DNA from: Streptomyces sp. TSRI0281
GTDB taxonomy: Bacteria; Actinomycetota; Actinomycetes; Streptomycetales; Streptomycetaceae
Direction: 5' to 3'
Length of the DNA stretch: 64,000 bases
Assembly: GCF_001905125.1 (NCBI RefSeq)
Contig: NZ_LWLE01000001.1
Location: 1,234,112-1,298,111, forward strand
A program made the translations under genes and the position numbers. Position 1 is the stretch's first letter; each line of letters begins with the position of its first letter. The notes under the pieces were generated by a model. That model searched no databases. It saw only the letters and a program-made list of their open reading frames with translations, and had not been told where the DNA came from. Shown here piece by piece: positions 22,444 to 31,441 of the stretch.

Positions 22444-23181
22444 ATGCCCCCGACCGCAGTGCTCCACTCCGAGTGGATCAAGATCAGATCGATGCGGTCC
22501 ATCTCCGGCTCGCTGGCAGCGGTCTTCGTCGCGACACTTGCCGTCACTGTTCTCACATTCGCCACGATCGGCCGGGCGGAGGCGGGCAACGCGGATGCCG
22601 AGCCGGTCTTCGACGCCTTCTATGCCCTGAGTTTCGGACAGATCGCGGCCATCAGTTTCGGTGCGACCGCACTCTCTTCGGAGTTCCTCAACGGCGCTCT
22701 ACGGATATCGCTGTGCGCCGTTCCGCGCCGCGGTCTCTTCTACCTGTCCAAGATGACAGTCGTGGGGGGCCTGGCCCTTGGCGTGGGGCTGCTCACCAGT
22801 TTCACCGCGTTTCTGGTGGGACAGCTCTTCATGGGGGACTTCGCGATCGGCCTCGGACATCCGGGCGCGCTGCGGGCGGCCTTCGGAGGCGGTGTCTACC
22901 TTGCGCTGATGGCACTGTTCGCGGCAGGGCTGGCAGCGCTGTCCCGCAGTGCTGTGGCAGTGCTCAGCCTGCTCATACCCTTCATCCTGATCGTCTCCTT
23001 CGTGATCGGGGACATCGCGGGCGGTGTGTCTCAATATCTTCCGGACCGGGCGGGCCAGTTGGTGCTGCACCAGAATCCGGACGGCAGCCTCGGGCCGTGG
23101 ACGGGACTGGCGGTGGCAGCGGCCTGGGCTGCGGCCGCGCTGCTCGCAGGCTGGTGGGTGATACGGAACCGGGACGCGTGA
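22444..23181 (+). CDS. ABC transporter permease
   Basis: A 245-residue permease with six hydrophobic segments (about residues 20-42, 58-78, 100-125, 140-165, 172-195, 220-240). The start MPPTAVLHSEWIKIRSMRS is the standard opening of ABC-2 permeases of this type. A GTG at 22438 overlaps the ATPase stop, but AGGAGG (22431-22436) sits 7 bases before the ATG at 22444 and only 1 base before the GTG, which decides for 22444. It pairs with the preceding ATPase to form the exporter. Confidence 0.92.
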   Translation: MPPTAVLHSEWIKIRSMRSISGSLAAVFVATLAVTVLTFATIGRAEAGNADAEPVFDAFYALSFGQIAAISFGATALSSEFLNGALRISLCAVPRRGLFYLSKMTVVGGLALGVGLLTSFTAFLVGQLFMGDFAIGLGHPGALRAAFGGGVYLALMALFAAGLAALSRSAVAVLSLLIPFILIVSFVIGDIAGGVSQYLPDRAGQLVLHQNPDGSLGPWTGLAVAAAWAAAALLAGWWVIRNRDA

Positions 23182-23309
23182 AGCCCCGATATGTGAGGGA
23201 GGGGCAGGCAACCCGGGAGACGAAGGAGACGAAGCCGCTCCAGCCCCCGGTGCGCTTCACGGCAAGGGCCAGGACGCCACTTGTCAGTGCCAGACGGTTT
23301 ACTGATGGC

Positions 23310-23747
23310 ATGACGACCGCACATCACCTCCGCCTCATCGACGGGATGCGCACCAGAGAGTTTCCCGCGGAGCGCATCCCATGGGGCTCAGGAGTCAGCG
23401 GACCCGGCTATCACACTGCCTCCCTGCACACGGATGAGGAGCACTGGGACGACGACGAGCCAGGTGGCCCTGAGCACCGGGCCCAGTGTCTCGCGGAGCA
23501 CGACGCGCTGCTGACACTGCTCACCTCGCGCTGGGGCGAGCCGCAGTTGGTGAGCCTGTGGAGCGCGCAGGAGCGGATGATGGCGGGCGAGGTGATACCG
23601 GAACCCTGGGCCGATCCGGTCGCCGGCTGCGAGTACCTTCAGCTCTGGCGGATCGAGGACCGGTGGCTCGCGGTGGGGCTCTTCCTGGAGGAGGGCGGAC
23701 CGGGCTGCGAGCTGACTGTCCTGGTGACCGTGATCGATCCGCCCTGA
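23310..23747 (+). CDS. hypothetical protein
   Basis: A soluble, acidic, Trp-rich protein of 145 residues (MTTAHHLRLIDGMRTREFPAERIPWGSGV...), with LLTSRWGEPQLVSLWS and YLQLWRIEDRWLAVGLFLEEGGPGCELTVLVTVIDPP. No catalytic motif or membrane segment. Codon usage is typical of the genome and the chain has a folded pattern, so I consider it real. The start is uncertain: no clear Shine-Dalgarno precedes 23310. I recognise similar unnamed streptomycete proteins but no function. It lies 128 bp after the ABC permease. Confidence 0.7.
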   Translation: MTTAHHLRLIDGMRTREFPAERIPWGSGVSGPGYHTASLHTDEEHWDDDEPGGPEHRAQCLAEHDALLTLLTSRWGEPQLVSLWSAQERMMAGEVIPEPWADPVAGCEYLQLWRIEDRWLAVGLFLEEGGPGCELTVLVTVIDPP

Positions 23748-23859
23748 TCGGGTACGCCGCAAGGAATGTACGGAGCCGGCTCTCCGGACCGGGGCCGACG
23801 GGACGGTGAGGGCTCGTGGGTGCAGAGGTACCTGGGTAAGCGCCCGGTTTCCGCAGCGT

Positions 23860-24414
23860 TCAGGGACAGGCCGAAGGGGGCGACTCGACGGCTTCACGGA
23901 GGCGGGCGTACTCGTCGGCCATGGTGTGGGTGGTCCAGTGGGCGTTGAGGCCGCTGGGGTTGGGCAAGGCCCACACGCGGGCGCCGCCGATCGTCCGGTC
24001 CTGCGGGCCGATCCGCGCACGGCGTTCACCGAAGGCCGTGCGATACGCCGTGACACCGACCACGGCGAGCCACAGCGGCGCGAGCCGTTCCGTCTTCTCC
24101 GCCAGAATCCGGCCGCCTTCCCGGAATTCGTCGGCGCCGAGCTCGTCCGCCCGAGCCGTCGCACGGGCCACCACGTTGGTGATGCCGAGTCCGTGGGCCA
24201 GTAGTTCGCCCTGCTCCGAGGGCTTCAGCCGACGGGGCGTGAAGCCCGAGAGGTGGAGCACCGGCCAGAAGCGGTTGCCGGGGTGGGCGAAGTGGTGGCC
24301 CGTGACGGCGGTCATCAGGCTCGGATTGATTCCGCAGAACAGCACACGCAGGCCGCCCGCGACCACATCGGGAACGACGCGATCACGGGCGGCCTGGAGC
24401 TCTTCGGGTGTCAT
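23860..24414 (-). CDS. mug: G/U mismatch-specific DNA glycosylase (Mug-like)
   Basis: A 184-residue uracil/thymine-DNA glycosylase of the Mug/TDG family. The catalytic loop is LFCGINPSLMTAVTGHHFAHPGNRFWPVLH (family G-I-N-P) and the minor-groove loop is LPNPSGLNAHW. It removes uracil or damaged pyrimidines opposite G, starting base-excision repair. The start at 24414 (MTPEELQAARDRVVPDVVAGG) fits the family better than a start 40 codons upstream. It follows purB on the same strand by 19 bp and may be co-transcribed. Confidence 0.93.
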   Translation of the reverse strand: MTPEELQAARDRVVPDVVAGGLRVLFCGINPSLMTAVTGHHFAHPGNRFWPVLHLSGFTPRRLKPSEQGELLAHGLGITNVVARATARADELGADEFREGGRILAEKTERLAPLWLAVVGVTAYRTAFGERRARIGPQDRTIGGARVWALPNPSGLNAHWTTHTMADEYARLREAVESPPSACP

Positions 24415-24433
24415 CGGGTGACTGTGGTGACCG

Positions 24434-25876
24434 TCAGAGGATGGAGCCGGGGGTGTAGGCCGCGGCCTCCGGGTGCTGCTTCGTGATGTCCTCGATCCGG
24501 GACACCAGGGCGGTGACCTGGTCACCCGCCGCACCGGTGAAGGACAGCTTGTCGGCCATCAGGGCGTCCAGCTGTGCGCGGTCCAGCGGGATCCGCTCGT
24601 CGGCGGCCAGCTTGTCCAGCAGCTCGTTGCGTTCCGCGCCCTGCTCGCGCATCGCCAGCGCGGAGGCGACCGCGTTCTCCTTGATGGCCTCGTGGGCGAC
24701 CTCGCGGCCCACCCCGGCCCGTACGGCGCCCATGAGGACCTTGGTGGTGGCCAGGAACGGCAGGTAGCGGTCCAGCTCCCGCGCCACGACAGCCGGGAAC
24801 GCGCCGAACTCGTCCAGAACCGTCAGGAAGGTCTCCAGCAGGCCGTCGAACGCGAAGAAGGCGTCCGGCAGGGCCACCCGGCGGACCACGGAGCAGGACA
24901 CGTCGCCCTCGTTCCACTGGTCACCGGCCAGCTCACCCGTCATCGAGGCGTAGCCGCGCAGGATCACCATCAGACCGTTCACACGCTCGCAGGAGCGGGT
25001 GTTCATCTTGTGCGGCATCGCGGACGAGCCGACCTGGCCGGGCTTGAAGCCCTCGGTGACCAGTTCGTGGCCGGCCATCAGCCGGATGGTCTTCGCCACC
25101 GACGAGGGGGCCGCCGCCAGCTGGACCAGCGCGGTCACCACGTCGTAGTCGAGCGAGCGGGGATAGACCTGGCCGACCGAGGTGAAGGCCTGGGCGAAGC
25201 CGAGGTGCCCGGCGATGCGCTGCTCCAGGTCGGCGAGCTTCCCGGCGTCTCCGCCCAGCAGGTCGAGCATGTCCTGCGCCGTACCGACAGGGCCCTTGAT
25301 ACCGCGCAGCGGGTAGCGGCCGAGGAGGTCCTCCAGCCGACCGTACGCCACGAGCAGTTCGTCCGCCGCGGTGGCGAAGCGCTTGCCGAGGGTCGTCGCC
25401 TGAGCGGCGACATTGTGCGAACGTCCCGCGATGACCAGCTCGCGGTACTCGGCCGCCAGCTTGCCGAGACGGGCCAGGACCGCCACCGTACGGTCGCGCA
25501 TCAGCTCCAGCGAGAGCCGGATCTGCAGCTGCTCGACGTTCTCGGTCAGGTCCCGGGAGGTCATGCCCTTGTGGACCTGCTCGTGGCCCGCGAGAGCGTT
25601 GAACTCCTCGATCCGGGCCTTCACGTCGTGCCGGGTGATCTTTTCGCGCTCGGCGATCGAGGCCAGGTCCACCTGGTCGAGGACGCGCTCGTAGTCGGCG
25701 AGAGCCGCGTCGGGGACCTCGATCCCGAGGTCCTTCTGAGCGCGCAGCACCGCCAGCCACAGCTGACGCTCCAGCTTCACCTTCTGCTCGGGGGACCAGA
25801 GGACGGCCAGCTCCGTGGAGGCATAGCGGCCGGCCAGGACATTGGGGATGCGAGGCTTCGCAGACACAGCAGTCAC
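24434..25876 (-). CDS. purB: adenylosuccinate lyase
   Basis: A 480-residue fumarase/aspartase-superfamily lyase acting twice in purine synthesis (SAICAR to AICAR and adenylosuccinate to AMP, releasing fumarate). The signature SSAMPHKMN is near residue 278, with the other conserved regions GHEQVHKGMTSRDLTEN and AGRSHNVAAQATTLGKRFA (the T-H region reads SHN, as in the longer actinobacterial type). The GTG start at 25876 lies 8 bases after a TAGAAT -10 (25885-25890), so the transcript looks leaderless. Confidence 0.96.
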   Translation of the reverse strand: MTAVSAKPRIPNVLAGRYASTELAVLWSPEQKVKLERQLWLAVLRAQKDLGIEVPDAALADYERVLDQVDLASIAEREKITRHDVKARIEEFNALAGHEQVHKGMTSRDLTENVEQLQIRLSLELMRDRTVAVLARLGKLAAEYRELVIAGRSHNVAAQATTLGKRFATAADELLVAYGRLEDLLGRYPLRGIKGPVGTAQDMLDLLGGDAGKLADLEQRIAGHLGFAQAFTSVGQVYPRSLDYDVVTALVQLAAAPSSVAKTIRLMAGHELVTEGFKPGQVGSSAMPHKMNTRSCERVNGLMVILRGYASMTGELAGDQWNEGDVSCSVVRRVALPDAFFAFDGLLETFLTVLDEFGAFPAVVARELDRYLPFLATTKVLMGAVRAGVGREVAHEAIKENAVASALAMREQGAERNELLDKLAADERIPLDRAQLDALMADKLSFTGAAGDQVTALVSRIEDITKQHPEAAAYTPGSIL

Positions 25877-25884
25877 GTAAACAG

Positions 25885-25890
25885 ATTCTA
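25885..25890 (-). promoter_or_regulatory. purB -10 box, leaderless start
   Basis: TAGAAT on the minus strand, 8 bases before the purB GTG. The rest of the 225-bp gap to 26101 holds only GC-rich sequence with no gene seen. Confidence 0.45.
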
Positions 25891-26101
25891 CTGGCGGTTT
25901 GTGCAGGCCAGCGCCGCAGGCCGGTTTGTGGCTTGCTACGAACGCGCGCAGGGGGCGGCAGCGGCGAGTGGGGCCGGGGTCAGTCCCTGCCGTCGGACGG
26001 TGGATTCCACCGCGTGCACCCGGAGGCGTCGGATACCCGGGATCCCAGGCGTCCCGGATGCCCGAGAGCGTCGGATGCCGTGCACCGGCCCCGAGGCGCC
26101 G

Positions 26102-26947
26102 TCAGTGTGCGGAGCCTTCCACCCGGTGCCAGCTCGTCACCGGGCCCGGAGCGGCGGAGTCGGCGGGCGTGATCCAGAAAGCCCGGCCCGTCTCGGCGCT
26201 GAACTGCGCCCCCGACCGCCCGTCCCCCGACGACCGGCCGGTGAGCCGACGCCCGATCCAGGGCGCCAGATGCTGCCGGGCGAAGCGGAGGTCGTCGACC
26301 CGCCGCGTCGGCCAGCGCGGAGGCGGCGTAGCCCCCACCGGCGTCCGCCAGTCGTGCTCGGAGGGGAGGCCCAGGGTCTGCCAGACCGCCTCGGCCACCC
26401 TGCGGTGCCCCTCGGCGGTGAGATGCAGCCGGTCGACGTCCCACATCCGGGGATCGCCGAGCGAAGCCGCACCGTACAGGTCCACCACCAGTGCGCCATG
26501 CCGGTCGGCCAAGTCGTCGACCAGCGAGAACAGCTCCTCCATGCGCGGACGGAAACGTTCCATCACCGGGCCGTTGCGACCGGGGCTGCGCATGAGCACC
26601 AACTGCTTGCAGGACGGAGCAAGCCGCTCCACCGCCTCTTCGAGACGGGCGCGCACCATGCCCATGTCGCACTTGGGCCGCAGTGTGTCGTTGAGACCGC
26701 CCACGAGGGTGACGACATCCGCCTGCATGGCCGCCGCGGGGGCCACCTGCTCGTCGACGATCTGGCCGATCAGTTTTCCGCGTACGGCGAGGTTGGCGTA
26801 CCGGAATCCGGGGGACCGGGCCGCGAGCCGGGAGGCGAGGACATCGGCCCACCCCCGGTACGTACCGTCGGCCAGCAGGTCCGACATGCCCTCGGTGAAC
26901 GAGTCGCCGACCGCGACAAGACTGGTGTAGGAGGCATTCAATTCCAT
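26102..26947 (-). CDS. SGNH/GDSL-family hydrolase
   Basis: A 281-residue SGNH hydrolase. Block I is LVAVGDSFTEGMSD (catalytic Ser), block II has the G in NLAVRGKLIGQI, block III is VTLVGGLNDTLRP (Asn) and block V is DVDRLHLTAEGHRRVAEA (Asp and His). It is an esterase or lipase; the lack of a signal peptide suggests a cytoplasmic enzyme. The start MELNASYTSLVAVGDS at 26947 leaves a short N-terminus, as is normal. The C-terminal 60 residues (PPPRWPTRRVDDLRFARQHLAPWIGRRLTGRSSGDG) are a family tail. Confidence 0.94.
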   Translation of the reverse strand: MELNASYTSLVAVGDSFTEGMSDLLADGTYRGWADVLASRLAARSPGFRYANLAVRGKLIGQIVDEQVAPAAAMQADVVTLVGGLNDTLRPKCDMGMVRARLEEAVERLAPSCKQLVLMRSPGRNGPVMERFRPRMEELFSLVDDLADRHGALVVDLYGAASLGDPRMWDVDRLHLTAEGHRRVAEAVWQTLGLPSEHDWRTPVGATPPPRWPTRRVDDLRFARQHLAPWIGRRLTGRSSGDGRSGAQFSAETGRAFWITPADSAAPGPVTSWHRVEGSAH

Positions 26948-27027
26948 GGCCCCGCGATCGTACCGTGGCAGCCGCGCCGGGGTCCGGGCCTCCGGGGCCG
27001 GGGAGGGACAGGCGCGGGACATGAGAG

Positions 27028-27066
27028 AGGGGCGGGGCAGCCGCGTACGGCAGCTGTCCCGCCCCT
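27028..27066 (-). terminator. terminator after the CNNM/CBS gene pair
   Basis: AGGGGCGGGGCAGC pairs with GCTGTCCCGCCCCT (one G-U pair) just downstream of the minus-strand gene ending at 27076. Confidence 0.65.
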
Positions 27067-27075
27067 CCTGGTGAC

Positions 27076-28095
27076 TCAGCGCGCCTGCGGTCTGCCCACG
27101 AGCTCGCGCAGTACGTCCTCCATCGTGACCATGCCCGCCAGCCGGTCGTCCTCGTCGAGGACGGCCGCCAGGTGGGTGCGGCTGCGCCGCAGCGCGGTGA
27201 GCACGTCGTCGAGCGGGGTCGCCGCGCGCACCCGCGCGATCGGCCGCATCGCGGTCACCGGGAAGGGGACATCGCGCGGAGTCGCATCCAGCGCGTCCTT
27301 CACATGGAGGTAGCCCAGGATGCGCTCCTCGGTGTCCATCACGGGGAAGCGCGAGAAGCCGGACACGGAGGAGAGGCGTTCCAGCTCCTCGGGTGTGGTG
27401 CCGATCCGGGCGTACACCACCCGGTCGACCGGCATGAGCACGTCCCGCACCGGGCGACGGCCCAGTTCCAGGGCGTGCCGCAGCCGCTCCGCCGAGCGGT
27501 CGTCGACCAGCCCGGCATCCCCGGCGTCCTTCACCAGCCGCGCCAGTTCGTCGTCCGAGAAGGTCGCGGACACCTCGTCCTTCGTCTCCACCCGCAGAAG
27601 CTTGAGGAGCGCGTTGGCGAAGGCGTTGATCGTGAAGATCACCGGACGCAGGGTGCGGGCGAGGGCCACCAGGGGCGGGCCGAGCAGCAGCGCGCTGCGG
27701 GCCGGTTCGGCCAGGGCGATGTTCTTCGGGACCATTTCGCCCAGCAGCATGTGCAGATATGTGGCCACGGACAGGGCGATCACGAACGAGATCGGATGGA
27801 CCAGTCCGTGCGGTACACCCACCGCGTCGAAAACGGGCTCCAGGAGGTGAGCGATGGCCGGCTCCGCGACGATGCCCAGCACCAGTGTGCAGAGCGTGAT
27901 GCCGAGCTGGGCCGCCGCGAGGAGCGCCGATACATGCTCCAGACCCCAGATGACGCTGCGGGCCCGCCGGTTCCCGGCCTCCGCCTCCGGCTCGATCTGG
28001 CTGCGGCGTACGGAGATCAGCGCGAACTCCGCGCCGACGAAGAAGGCGTTGACCACGAGGGTCAAGAGGCCGATGAAGAGCTGGAGGGCGATCAT
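27076..28095 (-). CDS. CNNM/CBS-domain membrane protein (hemolysin C family)
   Basis: A 339-residue protein. A DUF21/CNNM membrane domain (about residues 1-150, three to four helices, MIALQLFIGLLTLVVNAFFVGAEFALISVRRSQIE) is followed by two CBS motifs (about 200-330, VRDVLMPVDRVVYAR ... DDRLAGMVTMEDVLRELVG). This family carries or regulates divalent cations such as Mg/Co. It lacks the C-terminal CorC_HlyC domain that its partner has. Its start overlaps the stop of the upstream paralogue by 4 bp (28092-28095), so the two are translationally coupled and may form a heteromer. Confidence 0.94.
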   Translation of the reverse strand: MIALQLFIGLLTLVVNAFFVGAEFALISVRRSQIEPEAEAGNRRARSVIWGLEHVSALLAAAQLGITLCTLVLGIVAEPAIAHLLEPVFDAVGVPHGLVHPISFVIALSVATYLHMLLGEMVPKNIALAEPARSALLLGPPLVALARTLRPVIFTINAFANALLKLLRVETKDEVSATFSDDELARLVKDAGDAGLVDDRSAERLRHALELGRRPVRDVLMPVDRVVYARIGTTPEELERLSSVSGFSRFPVMDTEERILGYLHVKDALDATPRDVPFPVTAMRPIARVRAATPLDDVLTALRRSRTHLAAVLDEDDRLAGMVTMEDVLRELVGRPQAR

Positions 28096-29429
28096 CGCGC
28101 GTCCTCCATGTCTTCCTCGGAGCCGGGCAGCGGGGCGTGCAGAAGGGCACGCGCGGCGCGGCGCCCGGAGGCGTCCACCACATCGATCCGCCAGTCGGCC
28201 AGTTCGACGGTGTCACCCACCGCCGGGATGCGGCCGACCTCGGTGGCGATCAGCCCGGCCAGCGTCTCGTACGGTCCGTCCGGCACCCGCAGCCCGATGG
28301 TGCGGAGCTGATCGGTACGGGCCGCGCCGTCGGCCGACCACAGGGTGCGTCCGTCGGCGTCCTCACCGGCGGGGGCGAGGTCCGGTGTCTCGTGCGGGTC
28401 GTGCTCGTCGCGCACCTCGCCGACGACCTCCTCGACGATGTCCTCCAGCGTCACCACGCCGGCCGTGCCGCCGTACTCGTCGATCACGACGGCCATCGCG
28501 AGTTTGCCGGACAGCCGGTCCAGCAGCCGGTCCACGGTGAGCGTCTCCGGTACCAGAAGGGGTTCGCGCAGCATCTCCGAGACTCGTCTGCGCGACCTCT
28601 GCTCCGCCGGGATCGCCAGCACGTCCTTGATGTGGGCCACGCCGACGACCGTGTCGAGGCTGCCCCGGTAGACGGGGAAGCGGGACAGTCCGGTCGCCCG
28701 GGTGGCGTTGGCCACATCCTCGGCCGTCGCCTGTATGTCGAGGGCGGTGACCTGGACCCGCGGCGTCATCACGTTCTCCGCGGTCAGTTCCGCCAGATTG
28801 AGGGTGCGGACGAAGAGCTCGGCGGTGTCCGCCTCCAGCGCGCCCGCCTTGGCGGAGTGCCGGGCCAGTGCCACCAGCTCCTGGGGGCTGCGGGCCGAGG
28901 CCAGTTCCTCCGCCGGTTCGAGACCGAAGCGGCGGACGATCCGGTTGGCGGTGTTGTTGAGGTGGCTGATGAAGGGGCGGAACACCGCGGTGAACGCACG
29001 CTGCGGTGTGGCGACCGCCTTGGCCACGGCCAACGGGGAGGAGATCGCCCAGTTCTTCGGGACGAGCTCGCCGACCACCATCAGGACCACGGTGGACAGG
29101 GCCGTGCCGATCACGAGGGCGATGGAGGACGACACACCGGGTGAGAGGCCGATCGCCTCCACCGGTCCGCGGATCAGCTTGGAGACGGACGGTTCGGAGA
29201 GCATGCCGACCACCAGGTTGGTGACCGTGATGCCGAGCTGCGCACCGGAGAGCTGGAAGGTGAGGCTGCGAACGGCCTTCAGGGCACTCGACGCGCCCCG
29301 GTCGCCCCGCTCCACGGCCCGTTCGAGCTCGCCGCGCTCCACCGTGGTCAGGGAGAACTCCGCGGCGACGAAGGCGCCACAGGCCAGGGAGAGCAGTACC
29401 GCGACGAGCAGCAGAAGCACTTCGGTCAT
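28092..29429 (-). CDS. CNNM/CBS/CorC-domain membrane protein (hemolysin C family)
   Basis: A 445-residue paralogue of the next gene: CNNM domain (about 1-190), CBS pair (about 215-340, TAENVMTPRVQVTALD ... GGTAGVVTLEDIVEEVVGEVRDEHD) and a C-terminal CorC_HlyC domain (about 360-430, IGLRVPDGPYETLAGLIATEVGRIP). It is likely a divalent cation transporter or efflux regulator. It is first gene of a two-gene operon. The 218-bp gap upstream (29430-29647) shows no gene. Confidence 0.95.
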   Translation of the reverse strand: MTEVLLLLVAVLLSLACGAFVAAEFSLTTVERGELERAVERGDRGASSALKAVRSLTFQLSGAQLGITVTNLVVGMLSEPSVSKLIRGPVEAIGLSPGVSSSIALVIGTALSTVVLMVVGELVPKNWAISSPLAVAKAVATPQRAFTAVFRPFISHLNNTANRIVRRFGLEPAEELASARSPQELVALARHSAKAGALEADTAELFVRTLNLAELTAENVMTPRVQVTALDIQATAEDVANATRATGLSRFPVYRGSLDTVVGVAHIKDVLAIPAEQRSRRRVSEMLREPLLVPETLTVDRLLDRLSGKLAMAVVIDEYGGTAGVVTLEDIVEEVVGEVRDEHDPHETPDLAPAGEDADGRTLWSADGAARTDQLRTIGLRVPDGPYETLAGLIATEVGRIPAVGDTVELADWRIDVVDASGRRAARALLHAPLPGSEEDMEDAR

Positions 29430-29647
29430 CGGTTCACCTCCGTCCCATGATCGGGCAGGGTCAGGAGGATCGCGCGATGTCGGCGATGTCGGCTACTGGG
29501 AGGCTCGCCCATGGGCGGACGCTCACACCTTTCGAAGAGGGGGCGGTCGAAATGAGATCCCATAGTAAAGGATCGGCAAAGTTGCATGCGGGCGGTCGAT
29601 ATCGCATGTGGGTGGTCGATCGAGGGTAGTCGGTCCCTCCGCGGGGG

Positions 29648-30073
29648 TCATCCGGTCAGATGCTTCACCCACCGGCTCCACTGCGCTTCCGGGACGTATC
29701 CCGCCGCTCGCCAGGAGTGCTGCGCGAGATCGTTGCGGTCGAGCACCATGGCGTCGCCCCGTCGCCCGCCCAGCCGGACGAATCGTTCCTCCGCTGCCGC
29801 GAGCAGTGCACCACCGACACCCCGGCGTCGCTGGTCAGGGTGGACCGCGAGCCGATACAGATGGCAGCGCCAGCCGTCGAAACCCGCGATCACGGTTCCG
29901 GCGAGGGCGCCGTCCCGCTCGGCGAGGATCAGGGACTCGGGGTCGCGTTCCACCAGGCGTGCGACGCCGTCCCGGTCGTCACTGATGCTGGTGCCCTCGG
30001 CCGCCACCTTCCAGAAGGCGAGAATCTCGTCCAGGTCGGCGGGCGTCGCGACGCGTATCGACAGATCATCCAT
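29648..30073 (-). CDS. GNAT family N-acetyltransferase
   Basis: A 141-residue single-domain GNAT. The acetyl-CoA loop is AVHPDQRRRGVGGALLAAAEERF, preceded by GTVIAGFDGWRCHLYRL and followed by MVLDRNDLAQHSWRAAGYVPE. Size and motifs match the generic actinobacterial acetyltransferases; the substrate is not predictable. It is monocistronic. Confidence 0.93.
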   Translation of the reverse strand: MDDLSIRVATPADLDEILAFWKVAAEGTSISDDRDGVARLVERDPESLILAERDGALAGTVIAGFDGWRCHLYRLAVHPDQRRRGVGGALLAAAEERFVRLGGRRGDAMVLDRNDLAQHSWRAAGYVPEAQWSRWVKHLTG

Positions 30074-30181
30074 GCGGTAATCCCAACACCGGGCGACCGG
30101 GGCGTCGACAGTTTTTCGGAATGCGATACCCCGTACCCGGTGGGCCGCATTCCGTCACGATCAGTCGCATTCCGGCTGATT

Positions 30182-30240
30182 CCGACACGCGCCGACACGC
30201 GCCGACACGCGCCGACACGCGCCGACGTGCTCCGGCGGGT
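30182..30240. repeat. 10-bp tandem repeat, intergenic
   Basis: Four perfect CCGACACGCG decamers fill 30182-30221, followed by degenerate copies (CCGACGTGCT, CCGACGCGCT, CCGACGGGTT) to about 30290. They lie in the 243-bp gap between the GNAT start and the end of the LLM gene, where no gene is seen. Confidence 0.9.
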
Positions 30241-30316
30241 TTCCGACGCGCTCCGACGGGTTCCGTGATGTTCCGACGGGTTCCGGTACGGGGAACTCCG
30301 CGCCGGGCCCGTGCGG

Positions 30317-31198
30317 TCAGCTGCCTGCCAGCTCCTCGATCACCAGTCCGAACGCCTCCATCGACGGCTCCAGCACGCTCAGATAAGAGAAGCCGAACCG
30401 TTCCCGTTGCTCGCGCAGCTGGTCGGCGATCTGTCGCGCGGTGCCGACCGCGAACAGCGGCAGCTCCAGCAACGTTTCGTCGTCGAGGTCCGCGAAGGGC
30501 GGCAGCAGGCCGCTCACGGCCGCACGCCGGTTCTCGGTCACCTCGACCTTCTGGAGGAGCAGATTCAGCTCTGCCGGGGTCGTACGGTCCCTCGCGAACC
30601 CGTGGTAGGTGGCGACCCGCTCGTCGAGCTGTTCGGCGCTGATCATGGAGAGTGAGCCGTCCTTCCCCGCCGCGGCTCCGGTGAACGCCACGATGTCGGC
30701 GTACTCGGCCGCGAGTCGCAGGACCCGGTCCCCGTTCCCGCCGATCATCAGCGGGGGCCGGGGCCGCCGCACGGGGGCGGGCAGGTGTGCCTCGTCCCGC
30801 AGGAGCCGGTCCACTTCCTCGACCGTACGCCGCAGGTGGTCCACCCGGCCGCCGGGGGAGAGGAACGGGATGCCTGCCTGTTCGTGCTCCTCGCGTACGT
30901 ATCCGGTGCCGATTCCCAGCTCCAGGCGGCCCTCGGTGAGCGCGTCCGTCCCCGCCGCCTCGCGGGCCAGCAGCGTCGGATTCCAGAAACCGGCATTCAG
31001 TACGAACGTGCCCACCTGGGGGCGCTCCGTGGCCGCGGCGGCGGCGACCAGGGCGGGAAAGGGGGCGGGCATGCCCAGATGGTCCGGGACCAGGATCACG
31101 TCGAACCCGAGCTGCTCCGCCCGGCGGCAGCGATCGCGCCACTCCGCGCCGCCGGTCGGTGTCAACATGTTCACGCCGAAGCGGAAGGGCCTGGTCAT
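30317..31198 (-). CDS. LLM-class F420-dependent oxidoreductase
   Basis: A 293-residue luciferase-like TIM barrel of the TIGR03621 type common in actinomycetes. Markers are the opening FRFGVNMLTPTGGAEWRDRCRRAEQLGFDVILVPDHLG, FVLNAGFWNPTLLAREAAGTDALTEGRLELGIGTGY, and PPLMIGGNGDRVLRLAAEYADIVAF. It probably uses coenzyme F420 for hydride transfer to an unknown substrate. It is monocistronic; start MTRPFRFG at 31198. Confidence 0.92.
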   Translation of the reverse strand: MTRPFRFGVNMLTPTGGAEWRDRCRRAEQLGFDVILVPDHLGMPAPFPALVAAAAATERPQVGTFVLNAGFWNPTLLAREAAGTDALTEGRLELGIGTGYVREEHEQAGIPFLSPGGRVDHLRRTVEEVDRLLRDEAHLPAPVRRPRPPLMIGGNGDRVLRLAAEYADIVAFTGAAAGKDGSLSMISAEQLDERVATYHGFARDRTTPAELNLLLQKVEVTENRRAAVSGLLPPFADLDDETLLELPLFAVGTARQIADQLREQRERFGFSYLSVLEPSMEAFGLVIEELAGS

Positions 31199-31405
31199 AC
31201 CGTCTCCTCACTCCGCCGGTGCCCCGAGAACTCCGGCGGTACGGAACGCCGGTGCGCCGGGGCGCACAACGGCGGTGGACCGGTGGACGGTCCGATCGCT
31301 GGCTTCGCCACCCACCATGCCAAGCGCACGGCAGGGCGTCCGCCGAACCGGGGAATCCCGCGATCCATGCGCGAGAACGGTGTACGGGGCAGCTCCGGCT
31401 TCCTC

Positions 31406-31435
31406 TTGCCGCTGCTAGCGGAGTCGCGCTAGCGT
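31406..31435 (+). promoter_or_regulatory. toxin-antitoxin promoter with embedded palindrome
   Basis: A -35 TTGCCG (31406-31411), 18-bp spacer and -10 TAGCGT (31430-31435), 6 bases before the GTG at 31442, point to a leaderless transcript. A perfect inverted repeat GCTAGCG-N6-CGCTAGC (31414-31433) fills the spacer and covers the -10, as expected for antitoxin autorepression. Confidence 0.6.
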
Positions 31436-31441
31436 GAGGCT

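Noticed and set aside
24473..27313. 946-codon plus-strand open frame
   Set aside because: Opposite purB and the GDSL hydrolase; His/Gln/Arg-rich and without family motifs.
30182..30240. CRISPR array
   Set aside because: The 10-bp units are contiguous with no spacers and no cas genes are near.
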